Shown: positions 12,001 through 28,609, counted from the stretch's first letter. The stretch is 64,000 bases of DNA from Tethya wilhelma (GCA_964030475.1 CAXIPT010000002.1:11664118-11728117), one strand, 5' to 3'. The notes: generated by a model from the sequence alone, not told the origin. Numbers and translations are program-made.

Positions 12001-12450
12001 ATCGTGATAGAAGCTTCCTCTGGTGTGAGGGTATATGAGTATATCAACATAACACATGCCTGTCTGAGTAGCTCGGTCTTGACTCTTCGAGTGTGTTCCT
12101 CTTCTTTAGTGTTCCTCTGACGACAAACACTGTCAACTTCATCGATAAAAATCACCTACAAGAATCGACAAAAACTTTCAAGCATCATATTCTTCACACA
12201 CACAGTGACACAAACTCAACAGCTGACAATCCAATCAGACCTACCGACTTTCCATTTCCTTGCTTGGCATGGTGAAATAGGTCTCTGATCAGTCTGAAGT
12301 GGAGAATGCATGTGAATGAGACCAGTATTTCAATTGCTAACCAATCATAATGCTATAAGTTGATTTACTTTTCACTCTCTCCCACCCAGCTCGAGATGAG
12401 ATCAGAGCTGGAGACGCTGTAGAATCTTGACTGTATCTCACCACTAACAG

Positions 12451-12488
<38 letters not shown>

Positions 12489-13893
12489 ATGGACAATGAA
12501 AGAGTAAGGACTCACACCCATACCCTAGTTAGTATATTTGTACACAAATGATACAGACGTCATACAAACTAATAAAAGTACATTGATAATGTGTTCACCC
12601 ATATACATACATACAACTCTCACCTTGTGCCAATCTTGTTTTTCCTGTTAAAAAAGAGAGAGACAAGCAAGGATACCATAAATACACACATGCATATACC
12701 CATTAACACAAGCACCCACACACCACTCTATCTATCTATGATGTATCTACCTCTCCCTGACCTGTTCCTGGCGGTCCGTAGAGCAGCACTCTAGTCCAGG
12801 GGAGGCGACCCTCTGTGAAAAGATGGGGATACATCACTGGAAGAATGACGGCCTCTCTCAGAGACTGTTTGGCTTGCTCAAGACCAGCAACGTGATCAAA
12901 CTTGATGTGACTGGCTGACATTATGGTGTCCTCAATAACACGAGCACGTCTGGAAATAGGGCAAATTTTACAAGAAACTGTTAAAGAATGACGTGACTAC
13001 ATTATGTCACAGAGTTAATTCCTCCCAACCTAATTTACAGTAAAAAAAAAAAAAAAATCACTGATTTTATAATTGCTACTGTACATGAGCTAAGTGAGCC
13101 AAACGCACAGTTTAGTCAAACCAATACCTCTTGTCCTGTTCATCTCCTCCAGTGGTGGTGCTCCTAGTCCCTGAGAGTGTGGTGCCCTCTCCATTGACAC
13201 ACACCAGCATCTTGTCTCCATCAGACTGTAGCAGCTGACGTTGCTTGAGAGCAAACGTCTCTTGATGTGAGGACAGGGTCTCTGATAACTGCACCAGTGC
13301 ACTCTGCAAAAATTAATAGAGTAGTTGCATTTGATTAGCCTCGTAAACCAGGCCCTCACTGCTATGCTTAGCACTTAGGCTAGCATTTGATATTATCATG
13401 CTAGAAATTATTGTTACTAGTTGGCAGCTGCCCGTTTCTCTGTATACCACTTTGTACATAATTATGCAAGTGACACAATTTCAACTCTAATTGCAGATGC
13501 CCCTATATAAATGAGTATTTAAACAAAGAGGCTACTAACTTTTCTCACTAGGTTGCTCTCCACTAGAAGCAGTTGTTGCACACACTGTGCACAGCTGTCA
13601 GTGCTGGAGATGAGCATTTCCAAGTCAACATTCTCTGTCTTCTGGCACTCCTGGACAGCCAAATGTAGCCTAGTTACAAAGAGAATCTTGAAAATATTAC
13701 AGGAACATGTGATATTAACTAACCAGTGTAGTGCCTCTTTTCACAAAAATTCAGTTGTGCACATGTGGAGCATAGAAGAATTTTTTGAGCCAGAGTAGTT
13801 GTTGCAAAGGAATCTCATAAGCACGTCCGTAAATAACTTACCTTGGTATTGGTTCAACTTTTGAACAGCTGGAGAGCTTATTCCAGCAGCCAT
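9092..13893 (-). CDS. VPS4/SKD1-like AAA ATPase
   Basis: Meiotic-clade AAA ATPase; VPS4 relatives disassemble ESCRT-III polymers. On the minus strand: start exon 13893 (MAAGISSPAVQKLNQYQ); a helical N-terminal exon (about 13553-13670, LHLAVQECQKTENVDLEM); linker (13112-13310); then the AAA core: FDHVAGLEQAKQSLREAV, Walker A GPPGTGKT split by an intron (12763/12650), SSSDLISSWVGESEK, Walker B VIFIDEVDS (about 12060-12155), ATNCPWELDSAF and RRFQRKIY (11770-11905), and FSGSDIATCVADALLEPVR (11409-11712). The last exon, 9092-9217, encodes a VPS4-type C-terminal helix (VSVEELVKFEEFTQQHGQ) and lies about 2.2 kb downstream beyond NIDO gene 2. The intron after the Walker B exon starts with GC (GC-AG). 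The N-terminus is not a clear MIT domain, and the first two exons do not join in frame by eye, so the start is uncertain. Confidence 0.8.
9888..9895 (+). promoter_or_regulatory. TATA box of NIDO gene 2
   Basis: TATAAAAG lies 115 bp before the ATG at 10003, inside the last intron of the minus-strand VPS4-like gene. Confidence 0.6.
10003..11249 (+). CDS. Secreted NIDO-domain protein 2, nested gene
   Basis: Exons 10003-10203, 10316-10684, 10780-11044 and 11104-11249. Same layout as NIDO gene 1: signal peptide (QSVVLLLSLAALFGVCSS), NIDO domain (GGDKLGGCDDCMTKAIGL, HSNGYITLYDSVDDKVQG, FWSDVDLYCPAGRDNNT, WTTGRPDYGIRVFEISG). The tail differs: a Thr/Glu/Lys repeat (TETKTETETGTGTETKT) and an acidic end (EEILIQEFNEKKKH). 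The central domain is nearly identical to paralogue 1, suggesting recent duplication or gene conversion. The whole gene, promoter included, sits within the terminal intron of the opposite-strand VPS4-like gene. Confidence 0.85.
13336..13382. mobile_element. TAGCCTCG-family MITE, truncated copy
   Basis: A 47-bp element beginning TAGCCTCGTAAACCAG and ending TAGGCTA, flanked by a perfect 9-bp duplication GCATTTGAT (13327-13335 and 13383-13391). It lies in a VPS4-like intron. Confidence 0.75.
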
Positions 13894-14188
13894 TTCACTG
13901 AATCTTCAACTTTTGCGCGGTTGAATCCAGAGTCGAGCAGGTCGAGTTGAATAGCGCGCCCTTAGATCTAATTAAAGGTACCTAAAGGTCGTCAGACCGT
14001 TTTGCCGGGTTGACGTCAGGAGATAGGATCCAGCTAGGATCCAGGATCAAGTATGGTGGGTAAATTATTAGTGTCAAAAATTAGGTTGACTGTGATTCTA
14101 GTCAATGAGGGTGTAAAGAATCATATATTTCATGACGAGGGAGTGCAAGAAAGTCATGCCTGAGGGTGGCCAGAATCACATCATGACT

Positions 14189-14261
14189 AGTCTGGGCACC
14201 AGACCCTTCCTTTCTTCCCGACCCCCTAAAACCTAGCAAGAAAGGGTCTGGTGCCCAGACT
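14189..14261. mobile_element. Palindromic MITE with 11-bp target duplication
   Basis: A 73-bp element with near-perfect inverted ends (AGTCTGGGCACCAGACCCTT and its complement). It is bounded by a perfect direct repeat ACATCATGACT at 14178-14188 and 14262-14272. It is inserted inside the larger 14072-15004 element. Confidence 0.8.
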
Positions 14262-14330
14262 ACATCATGACTGAGGGTCTGAAATTGTCTTAGCAGGTTC
14301 AAAGGTCAATCTACCAGAGAGTACACCTTT

Positions 14331-14482
14331 AGAGGAGGTACGACACGAGTGTACCTTTGCTGAGCTGGTAAGTCCATTAATTACATTCCCCAATCATGTG
14401 ACTGCAATACTTCACAATGAGAGTTGATCACATGCACCTGCTTGCCAGCTCAGCAAAGGCGCACTTGTATCGTACCTCCTCT
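14331..14482. repeat. Inverted repeat, 38-bp arms
   Basis: AGAGGAGGTACGACACGAGT... at 14331 pairs with the complement ending at 14482 over 38 bp with about 4 mismatches. It is inside the 14072-15004 element and may be a nested MITE. Confidence 0.6.
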
Positions 14483-15004
14483 TGCACACCCTCATATAGT
14501 TTTTGAACCCGTTTGACCCTGATGAGCTTCTACAAAGGGTACACATGGTGCATATCCTCGCTCAGCATGCATGCATTTTTCTTTTTTGTGTGAAGCATTT
14601 TTTTTTATCACAGTGAGAGATTTTACAATCCGCATTTATGGGTGATCAGTCCCCTGCAAACTATCATTCTACACAATATGTTGTAGTCTAGTAGAAGCTC
14701 ACCAGGGCAAAGGCTAACTTTAGCTGGTTCAAAGGTCAAGAGTACATGATCATATACCAATTTTCGTAGTTCAAAATTTTGTATAAATTAGTAAAAGAGC
14801 GGCATAAAATTTTTAGTAGTTTTAAGTTTCAGAAACGCGGTGTGCGCTCGTTAATTTGCACCACATGAAAATTTCCCGCTATTCTGTAATTCTTGCACAC
14901 CCTCATTTGATTCTTCTTGTACACCCTCCTTAAGATTTTTGTACACCCTGATATGATTCTATCACATCCTCATTGACTGGAATCATAGTCACCCTAATTT
15001 TGAC

Positions 15005-15441
15005 AAGTACTGATTACACAACTTGCTATGATGATCATGGAGGTACAAAAGTGTCACATGAGCCACCTCTTTTGCTGACTCAGCTATTTATAGACTCTAT
15101 TTAAAGTGCCACTAAATGTACATGTACATGTACTGTGATCATTCTTTGAACATATTATTATATACTGGGATAAATTTATAAGCTTGGACCGCATACCGTG
15201 GGCCGTGGCAGTGTCTTGTGAATTCAAAATTGTATGCTGATTTGCAAAGTTTCATTCTGATCATCAAGGCCTATACAGAAATCTTAGATCAACTTACAGT
15301 TACTTAAAGGTGCCTAATACAATCCTGGATATGGTTATCACAAAAATGCCTAACAAAAAATATTACTTAAGCTTTACAGTCTTAGACATATTACTAAGAG
15401 TTACTGCTTGGCGGCATGTAAATCTGATCATGCAAATAGAG
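15005..15441. other. Intergenic, 3' flank of MACPF gene
   Basis: No gene or repeat recognised between the transposon and the stop codon of the minus-strand MACPF gene. Confidence 0.4.
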
Positions 15442-18400
15442 TTATCCTGATAAGCCTGTTGGAGTGGGATTATAATCCTTGACAACATCCCCCAGGATAA
15501 CAAGATCTCCAAACAAGTAAACTTTTTTTGGATCCACAACTTTGGCTTCAGGAAAAATGAGATTTGTCAACGCAAAGATTGATATTGGATTAATGTTGAC
15601 ACGAATAGATTTAATCCTGTTTTGCAGTGTTCCTCCAACTGCATCAGCGGCGGCTTGTCTTCCATAGTTATTGGCTAAAAAACTCCATTCTGCATCCGAA
15701 CCTACTCCAGTGTTTGTATAACTTAATGCAGGGAATGAAATTATACCATTAGAGTCAACTGAAGGAAGTGCTTCACCAGTGGTGTCAAAATCAAAACTTG
15801 CCGAGGTAGTTTCTTTGATAGCACTGCAAGATAAACCTCCCCAATTGTCTTCATAGTACACAAGTGAACTCGACCACCTAGCACTCCATGAAAAAATAAG
15901 CTTCCCTGATCCAGTCGGTTTCAATTCAATGTTGCTTGCTGGAACATTAATTGGCAAATTACTGACATACTTACCACCAGTACATGTTGGAGCTACTGTG
16001 TAACTAACATGGAAATTAACTGTTGTAGTACTCCCTGGCACAATTACTTTTTTAGCAGAAAATCGTTCATTAGCGTTGACCCTAGTAATGCTCGTAGTGA
16101 CTCCAAGTCCACTAGTAGCAGCATTCTTAATTATATCAAATATCACCTCACTTGATATGTATAGTGCAGCTGTATATCCTGAAGGGATTACAGGATCAGA
16201 TTGAATCAGTAGAGTACTAATTTCACAAACTTCTGGATCATCATCAGGAGAATTTTGGTCAGAGAAACCAGTCAAAATGCAAAGAAAAAGCGTTCCATAT
16301 GGATTCGAGGTGGACGTTGGTCCAGATGTGGTGAAGTAAAATTCTCGAGGTTGAAGACTGTGAGGAGTAAGTTGTGAATTGTAATCAACAGTTCCAAGTT
16401 CATAACTACTAGAATTGATTTGTCTGAACTGCTGCTTCAGATTAGCATCTAGGGAAATTGTTTCACTGCTTGTTAAATTTGGTACGTTTAAACTCACAAG
16501 ACTGCTTGTCATATCCACAACCACCACCTTCTGTGAAGTAACACTACCTTGAATTTTTGTTATATCATTAATACTGTTTATTGTAAAAGTGGTATTGTAT
16601 TTGGAACTTGGGTAAAATATTTCTTGATTTGTTCCATACATTTTTTGTTTTCGTTCATAAAGTGTATCGTAGAGAGTCATGGCCAACTTGATAGTTTTTG
16701 GGTTATTTGCTACAAATGAGATACGAGGAGGACCTACTTGGGCAGTAATCCTACCATAAAGTGTAAAGGCGTAAGGAAAATCAGTAATAATAACCCAGTC
16801 TGTAGCTATGTCTGTCATAAAAGCTCCACTTATGTTTTGGTACAAATATTTCTGTTCCCAAAGATCGTTGATTTTCTTTGCATTCAGTGCCATAACTGCA
16901 TCAAAATTTCCAGTAATTGTTTTATTGGTGATCTTTTCCTTTAGACAGCTCAGTCCATCAGTAGTACAAGTTGCCGCCTGCATCCTTGCAAATCTTGTTG
17001 CTGGATTCAAGATAACGTTCAAGTAAAATTCTATTCTGAGGGTTGTAACTTGTGATGAGTATTGTACATCTACATTCAAGTTAGTGCTATTCACTTTTGG
17101 AATCTTAAATATCCAGTCTCCAAATGGTGTCATCATGGTGTATTTGTCTCGAACATCTGAAGAAATTGAATTACCAAATAGGACTGAACCATCTGTGTAG
17201 TTGTACACATAGCGATATTCTTTGCTTGTAGTACTAAACACCTTTTCGTTGCGGTTCAGATCACGGTCTCTGCATTTGTCTCCAAAGTATTCACTTTCAA
17301 TATAGATGGCGTCTGTGCCAGCTGATTTAATACTGTCAATTGTGACTCTGATTTCCCTGATTCTGACACGTACGTAGTCTTGAAACTCTATTGCAGTCAA
17401 TGGCAGAGTGTATCGATAGCCATTCTTGCTAGTGAGCTCCGATATCCTCACCAAAGGAATTTCATAGACAACAGGTTTTTGAAGATCATGTGGACTTGAA
17501 GGAAACTGCTCAAAAGCAGTAATTGATTCAGCAATTTGCCTGGAGGCAGCTGACTGTATTGATATGGTGTCGTATCCTGTTAGAGGGGTAGCCTGTTTCA
17601 GATAATAGAATTGAAGTGCTGCATCCATGGTCAAGTATGTCCTAGCCAGTTGTATACGCACATTGTTAGCTCTGCTCTGAAGAATGTTTCCTACTTCAAA
17701 CAGATTGACAGTGTTAGCTTGAAAGTTTGCTCCCGGTAGACTTTGCAAGTCAAGATAGTTACTCAAATCATCCAAACGGTCCTTCTGTTTTTTTGCTACA
17801 TCAGCATTCAGTTTGTTCACTAGTATTTCATATTGCAACTCTGAAACCCTCCGCAGTAATACCAAAAAAAGTTTTCCACGTGTTGTCAGTTTTCCAACTT
17901 CTGCTTTGAATGCTGCTGACTCTGGTCCACAACAATCTAGTGTAGCTGGATGTGTATATGTGTCTACATCATTCTGGAAGTCTTCCCAGTCCAGTAAAGT
18001 AGGAAACTTGCTGTTGTATGCAGACATGTCCGGGAGGATAAGCATGTCTTCATTTGATTCTCTCAATTTATCTTGAAGGTCATCCAAGCTTTCATACATG
18101 CCTTCAATAACGTCTGCCAAACGTTTAATTGCAATGACTTTTTGCGCTATGTTTTTAACATTGCCCAAAGCTTTGGGATTGGGTTTTTTAATGCCACCTT
18201 TAAACATTTCTGCAACGGTAGAAACCGTATCGACCACTATTCCAATTTTCAAAAGATCCTGAGTGTATTTGAGCTTCTCAATAAACACATCACCAACTTG
18301 TCTCACACTGTCAGAGTATGCATTAACTTCAGTGGCAAGATCTCTCATTTTTGTGATTTCTTGATCCAGTTCAGACTGTTTTTTGCTCTTCAGTTGATTG

Positions 18401-20533
18401 TACACAATTGAAACATCATCAAAATAGAGTGCTTCAGACTTTGCTTCTCCAACAAGAAATCTTCCAGTTTCAAGGACATTATTATTTAGTTTATTCTGAT
18501 TATCAATAAGAGTTTCAGTCATTTTCCTCTGAGAAATTTCATTGGATATACCTGTCAACTTGTCCTCATATAATTTGACCTCTCTTAATAGTGATTCATA
18601 AAGTACTTTGTACTGAGGAAATGTTAGAGCTGGGACTATTAGCAACGGTTTTTCAGATTTAGGATAAAGATTTTGAATCAACAAAGCACGACTCAACACA
18701 GATTCCAGTTCAGTTGTGATTGTGTTCTCATTTCTTGCAGATTTGAGTATTTCAATAATCCAATCAAGTGATTTCTTGGCTGTTTGGACAGTATTTCCAA
18801 CACGAAGGGAATATACATTCTCAATTGTAACTGTAAGCAATTCCAATCCATTAAGAAAACTTCGAGCAAGCCAGGTGTTAATAAATTCACCATTGGTATC
18901 ACTGTATAGCTTCGGCACTAGAGATCTTGTTGGCAGCTTTAATTCCAGCGTCGGTTCAGTGACTATATTGGTCTCAGTGGCTGAGCTTGTAGTTTTGAGC
19001 ACAGATTCTCCAATGTATGTATAACTGCTTGTCTTTGTACTTGAAACCAACACCAACTTCATGGCTCCTTGAAATGAAGAGGCTACCAATTTGAAATTTA
19101 CATTTGACTCGATACTACCAACAGTAATTTCAGGAACAGAACTTCCAACTGAGTGTGAGCGAAATTCTCTACAGATCAAGTATACATTGTCCGATGCAGG
19201 AAGATGAATTTTAGAGTTTTCGGGAATCTCTATCACATCAGCAAATATGAAAAGATCAGAAACAAAATCAGGGCTCAGAATTTTCAGATCATCAAGATTG
19301 AATTTTGCTTGTACGATACTTGTGTATGGAGATGCAATGCTTGTCACAATGTCCGGGTTAAAAGAGTTGTAAAAACTCAGTGGGGTTGATTCAGAAATTT
19401 GCTCAAAACCAGGAGAACTATGACTGCCATATTTCTGAAACAAAGCTCCTTTCAATATATTGTACCAATCTTCTTTTAATGCACTACCTTCTTCGTCACA
19501 GCAAAAGATTTCATCAGCAATAGACTTGAGGACAACCTTTTTCTTAATCAACGCAGTCATGTTTTCTGTTTGGATGGCAATATTACTGTCTGTGAGGAAC
19601 ATCAAAATGCTACGAAGGTTGTATATATCATCAAAGAGCAAGGGACGTATAGGATTGAACTTTGAATCACCACTTGAAGCCAGGATTTTTCCAACGTACT
19701 TTGAGTATCCAACTGTCGTACCATCTACTAGTTGATGTCGTGGCTCAGTATAATATCTGAAGTAAACCGCCTTCCAGCCAAAACGATGTGTAGAGTCATC
19801 TGGAAACTTCCCACTTATCTCATCAAACATTGGCTTTTCATAAACAAAGATCTGGAAGATGAAATCACCTTGTTCGTACTCAGATACATAGTGGGTACCA
19901 TAGGTAGAGAAAAATGAGATTATGTCATCAGGCTCACTCCTGTTGATGGTCCTGAACTGATCTTTGTAGGCCATATTGACTGAAGCACTTGTAACCTGAG
20001 TATTCACCTTCTTCCAGTACCTTGCCAGGACAAAAGCATAGCTATAGAGTCTATCAAATGGTCAGGTTGGATTCCCAATTCGGTTGCAACATCAACTATA
20101 GCAGGTGAGTTGGTGGAGAGTCCTTGCTCTATGAACAAACCTCCAGCTTTGAATCCATCCTCAAGTTGTATAATCCCGTAGAATTCTTGAAGAAGATCTG
20201 CACAATTAGAGTGAAAGGTCAGTTGAATGAAAGGTCCAAACCTCTTGAAATCATTTTCAGTTGTGGTTTCAGAGCCAGCCATGATGATGTCATCAGTAGA
20301 TGCAGGCACTAAGCGATCATCACCATGTGAGTTGCTTTTTAACCCACTCAAAATATTGAATGCCTTGCTTGTTCCCAAGACGTCTAAAGAAAAAACAACA
20401 TTTTGTGATTAGGAAATATTGATCAAATCAACAAAGACTATTTAGTAGTATATTTACCTCGATTTATACAGATTGAAAATAGCAACAGTAAAACAAATAG
20501 TTTTACTGCACAAGATATATTGCAGCCAACCAT
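15442..20533 (-). CDS. Giant secreted MACPF-domain protein with helical middle and TULIP-like C-terminus
   Basis: Predicted pore-forming-family protein of about 1,660 aa. Exon 1 (20458-20533) encodes a signal peptide (LFVLLLLFSICINR); one intron follows (acceptor about 20382), then essentially one 4.9-kb coding block. The MACPF signature FFSTYGTHYVSEYEQGDF lies about 40 residues into the large ORF. The middle (about residues 400-750 of that ORF) is strongly helical, with a hydrophobic hairpin-like segment (LLKIGIVVDTVSTVAEMF). The last 500 residues have paired segments (FDAVMALNAKKINDLW; AALYISSEVIFDII) and an end (NPISIFALTNLIFPEA, VYLFGDLVILGDV) that recall the P47-type TULIP fold; this is from memory and unverified. 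A one-base frame change near 20050 separates the N-terminal part from the large ORF. MACPF proteins are membrane-inserting effectors of immunity, attack or development; the role here is unknown. Confidence 0.75.
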
Positions 20534-22286
20534 GTTTGCCTTGAGAATCAGTGATCTGCTGCAAACAATCCCAAGTTGGCAATGTTTGTTGTTTCTATCA
20601 TATTGTGTTTTATAGACAGATGCTCCGGATGATACAGGAAGTGCAGTACGTACCTTTTTTCTATGAAAATTCATGTTGATTGAAATGACAAGCGACAACA
20701 TGAGTAGCACAACAAAATGCTAATGTGAAACATGTATCTAAGGAACTATTCATGGCTCATTTGTCTTCTGAAAGATGCCGGGCACAAAAGTAAACATTTA
20801 TACTAATACTATCAGAGGAGACAACTGAGTCAGGTATATTGTTCCATGTATAGTGATCACATTAGGTATACAAACGATGACAATAAGTAATTACTATGTG
20901 CAAAGGGTCTATTAATAAATCTATGAGTATTATGTACATAATTATGTAATTACTATAAGTGACTAGAGTAGAACCTCGATCTGATATAATTATAATGGAT
21001 CATCCAAGATAGGGACATTGTATTATAATAACCTCTCAACAATTAAAGGACAATTCTTGATTCCAATTCCCTATTGTAGCAATACAAACAGAACCTCCGA
21101 GAAGAGTTGTGTGCATGGGTACTATTATCTGTTGCTAATGCATGCATTAATTGATCAGTGTATTATGTAATCACACAACAACATAATTACATAGAATACA
21201 TGGGGTTAATTCCTTTATCTGTCAGTTGTGACAGAGAAAGCTGTTCCCCTATTTGCTTAGGAAGTTAAAGACTTCCTGAATCAATTAAGACAGTGTATGC
21301 ATACATGTGTACCTATGTGGAGTGTACAATAATCGGGTGTAATGCCATGCAGTGCATGGTCTTCAATATCACGCCCGTGTTTGCTGACACTATGTTATAA
21401 TTGATGCTTTTTTCATGAATGTAATAGTGACATACATTGTACATACCATATAAAGATCAGTGACATGTTATGGAACTTAAGTTGAAGTGTGGAGTTCATG
21501 ATATAGCTATTATTCTTGTGAAGACTATGCCATTCATTTCATCTGCATGACTGTAGTATAATATTATAATAATTTGCCCTTTTATACTCGTTTGCTGGCA
21601 AAACATGATGAATCTCAAGAAAGCTTAGTGACATTCAAGTTTCTCTTGCAAGTGCGGTTGGTATTTCACCCACATACACTATCAGTGCAACATTTTTGTG
21701 CAACATTGTTGCAGAAAGTAACTGCATGACGAGTTTCATCTAGAAAGATAAGTTTCATCAACGACCTTTGTTACTTTCTATATACTAGATCTTGCAACCT
21801 TAAATTAGCTATAATATTAATTTTCTAAAATTGTCAGAAAGCATGAGTTTCAAGGATCCGGTAGCTGACTGCTGTTGTTAACTCACTGCGATACACCGGT
21901 GACCCATAAGTTGTGCTTCTCTAAGAAGAAGAGGCTTGAAAACCGCCTTAATAATTATTCCTTTGATGTGGTTGTACAACATGTTGCATGAAGTTGTAAA
22001 ATTATAATTGAAGGCCTTTCTACTTCGCGCAACACCTTGCAACATATATAGTGTATGCTGCTGTCATTGCATGATAGCCATTATTGCAGGAAATAGTCAT
22101 TGGTTAGCTTCGTCCCCATGCAAGCCCTCGAGATCTCGATCTCGTGCGTGCATGCCACCGCGTACCGTTGCTGGTTGACGATCTTTACCAGACATGTTTT
22201 AGTTTATGGTAAAAATCGTCAATTTGAAGGTCTGGGAACATCTAACGAACGTCAACGTTGGCGGAACGACTGTTCTACAAAAAGCC
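20534..22286. other. Intergenic, no gene recognised
   Basis: About 1.75 kb between the divergent MACPF and PRPF3 genes. No convincing ORF or repeat; it presumably holds both promoters. Confidence 0.4.
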
Positions 22287-25913
<3,627 letters not shown>

Positions 25914-26239
25914 TATGAATCACGTGACTGATAGTGGTGAACTTTTTTTGTGATTATATAAACGATTGTGGTGAACAGAATTAGTGTGCTTTGGTGGTGG
26001 TGACTATATCATGTATGTATGTTGGATGACTGTTTACAATTGTTTGGCATGTGTTATCATGTATACGAGCATGTGATCATATATGATGGGTGTCATGTTG
26101 CTTTGTAGGTGGAATTGGAAACTACATGTATTGTTTGGTGTATAATGTTCATGTACCAGTGGTTATGACGTTCAAGTACCAGTAGCTTTAATTACTGAAG
26201 AAAGTAGTGCCAAAGCATCTCCAATTTTAAACTCCTTCC
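25914..26239. other. Convergent 3' spacer between PRPF3 and DUT
   Basis: 326 bp holding the 3' flanks of both genes; nothing else seen. Confidence 0.5.
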
Positions 26240-27314
26240 TCACTTTCCAGTTGACCCAAACCCACCATCCCCTCTCTCTGTCTCTGGTAGCTCCTGCAAA
26301 GAAGAAGAAGAAAAAAAAACATGATTATTATATAACGTCTTTTGCCTCTAAACATATCTCACCTCTAGCTCAATGACTGGAGGAGTGAAGACTCTCTCCA
26401 GGACGAGTTGAGCTATCCTGTCTCCTTTGCAAACTTGATAGTCTTTCTTTGAGAGGTTGAAGAGCACCACTCCAACGTTGCCACGATAGTCCCGGTCAAT
26501 CACACCAGCTGTATGGGGAAAAAAGTATTTACCCCTGCTAATTTTGGAAGAGTTTGGCAGTTAACAGTGTGAGAGAAGATATTCAATCCCTAACTCACAC
26601 TGCAACATTAAAAAAAGCACATTTCATACCTCCAACGTCAATGTGATGTTTCCATGATAAACTTGAACGAGGAGCTGCACATGTGTGAAATTATAACAAC
26701 AAAACTTTTAATGTATGTGTACCAAGATTCACTAAACATGATTCACAACTTACCGACTCTACCGTAACAGCCTTCAGGAATAGCCACTGCAATGCCTGTC
26801 TTTACCAGTGCCTTCCCTTCAGCTGGGATAGTTACATCTTGAGCACTGCAAATTATAAATGGAGAGAAATGAAGAGGAAATCGACAACGCTGTGTCTAGA
26901 GAGCCGGCAGTCCGTATACTTTCCTATTGCTTTTGTATTGCAGAGTTACGTAATATACAGTATCCGGATTCTGCCGGTGCTGTATTAAAGAACCGGCACC
27001 ATTGACTGCAATATATTAGCTTTAGTTTACGGAGCCGGTGCAGCGAATTAACAAACCATAAATTATACAAAGGTAGAATAATTTCAGTATCACAGTATAC
27101 AGCAACCCACATCATGATACACTCTATACAGCCACATTCACCTGTAGAGGTCGTATCCAGCTGCTTGAGTGGAGCCTCTGGTTGGTAGAGTGGCAAACTC
27201 GGACAATCTCTTCACCATGAGGGTTGGACCTGTGTTTAGTTTGGACTTTTTCAAAGCAGGGAAGGATGGTAGTCCCTCTTCAGAATGAGATGTGAATCCA
27301 TTTACCAGTGACAT
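26240..27314 (-). CDS. DUT: Deoxyuridine 5'-triphosphate nucleotidohydrolase (dUTPase)
   Basis: Hydrolyses dUTP to dUMP and pyrophosphate, keeping uracil out of DNA and supplying the dTMP precursor. Trimeric family of about 150-170 aa. The minus-strand start is at 27314 ([18 protein letters not shown]). Motifs in order: AAGYDLYS (motif 1, about 27145), [13 protein letters not shown] (motif 2, split by an intron), [17 protein letters not shown] (motif 3), [12 protein letters not shown] (motif 4) and [10 protein letters not shown] (motif 5, terminal exon ending at 26240). All five motifs are present and intact; no organellar targeting peptide is evident. Confidence 0.95.
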
Positions 27315-27539
27315 AGCTCAAAATCTGTCCCACAAAACTGTCTTGGTTGCAGAGGAGCAAAATTGTCTATAAACTTGCCCGCCAAAAATTATAAATGTTG
27401 CCGCCAACTCAATCATATTAAAGTTAGTTAATAATTAGGTAAGTTTACGTCACTGTAGTAGGGGATGCCCCATTATTATGGCTATATACGTAATTTAAGA
27501 ACCAGCAAAAAAACAGAAAGACTTGCCAGTTGCAGAAAG

Positions 27540-28609
27540 ATGACAACCTGTTTGTTTGCCTCTCTCCTAACAGCTGTTCTTATAGCTGGACAAGTGAGTT
27601 TATAAATTCTCTCCTCAAGTTATAAATATTACACACTCTTTGACGTGAAAATTATTAGTTTGTGTCTCTTGCCTCAGCTTCAGCCAAGTGGTGCCATTGA
27701 CTTTGCTGCATTGGCAGCCTCCAATACCTCCCAACAAGACCCTGCTAACCACACGTGGACCAACTACTGTGCAGTCATCAACTCCCAATACACCAAGATC
27801 AAACCTTCCAGTCCTCAGACCTTCCTTCCTGCTCTGAGTCCCAGCGACGATCCTTTAGGATGCACCGACCTTCCACCTCTGGTGTACAATGGCAAAGCCA
27901 CAATTGTCTATAGGGGAAATTGTACCTTTTATCGAAAGGCTTTTGTAGCTCAGTCGGCAAACTCTAGCCTCCTTGTGGTGATTTATAACGAGAGTGTTGT
28001 CGATAGTTCCCCCGACCTGAGAGGTGGAGAGGGAGAGAGTGTGCACATCACGATCCCAGTGCTCATGGTGGACAACAACACGGGCAGTGAATTGATGGTG
28101 CGTTGATTTCTGTGAAGCTGTGCCATATGTTATTGTGTGTCAGTAGCAATCTTAGAACCTCTTATTTGGTACTTTGTTTGCTGGGCTGTTGTGTGAAGGC
28201 CGTCTCTGTAGGCTAATGTGCGCATCTGTGTTTGATGTCACTTTTGTATACTTTTTTTTCAGGATTTGTACAATTCCTCCTCTCTGTACCTATCGGCCTT
28301 CAAGCCCTACACACCACCTGTTGATCCAAGCGTGGCAGTGATTTTCTTGACAGCTGTCTTTACAGTCCTGGTGGCTTCATTCATGGCCAATTCTCCGTTT
28401 CAATTTCTCAGGTAGTCTATTATAATTGTGTAGATCCCACACAGTAACGCTATAGTGCTGAGCTATGGGTGTGTGTTGGTGGTATGCATTTCAATGTTAC
28501 AACATTCTTGGTATAGTGGATGTTTCTTGGCTAAATAAATAAACACCTACATTTTCTGTTGAACTGCACTGCTTTAGTAGGGATTCCATGTTGGATATGT
28601 TCTTGGGAA

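Larger units (their letters stand above)
14072..15004. mobile_element. Non-autonomous DNA transposon with ~50-bp terminal inverted repeats
   Basis: The left end (14072-14125, starting TGTCAAAAATTAGGTTGACT) and the right end (14950-15004) are inverted repeats matching over about 50 bp with few differences. Subterminal copies of 'acaccctcat' cluster near the right end (about 14488-14970). No transposase ORF. Two smaller palindromes are nested within it (14189-14261, 14331-14482). Target duplication not clear. Confidence 0.7.

Noticed and set aside
22206..22286. Upstream ATG of PRPF3
   Set aside because: The extra 27 residues have no counterpart in Prp3; the ATG at 22287 matches the family start.
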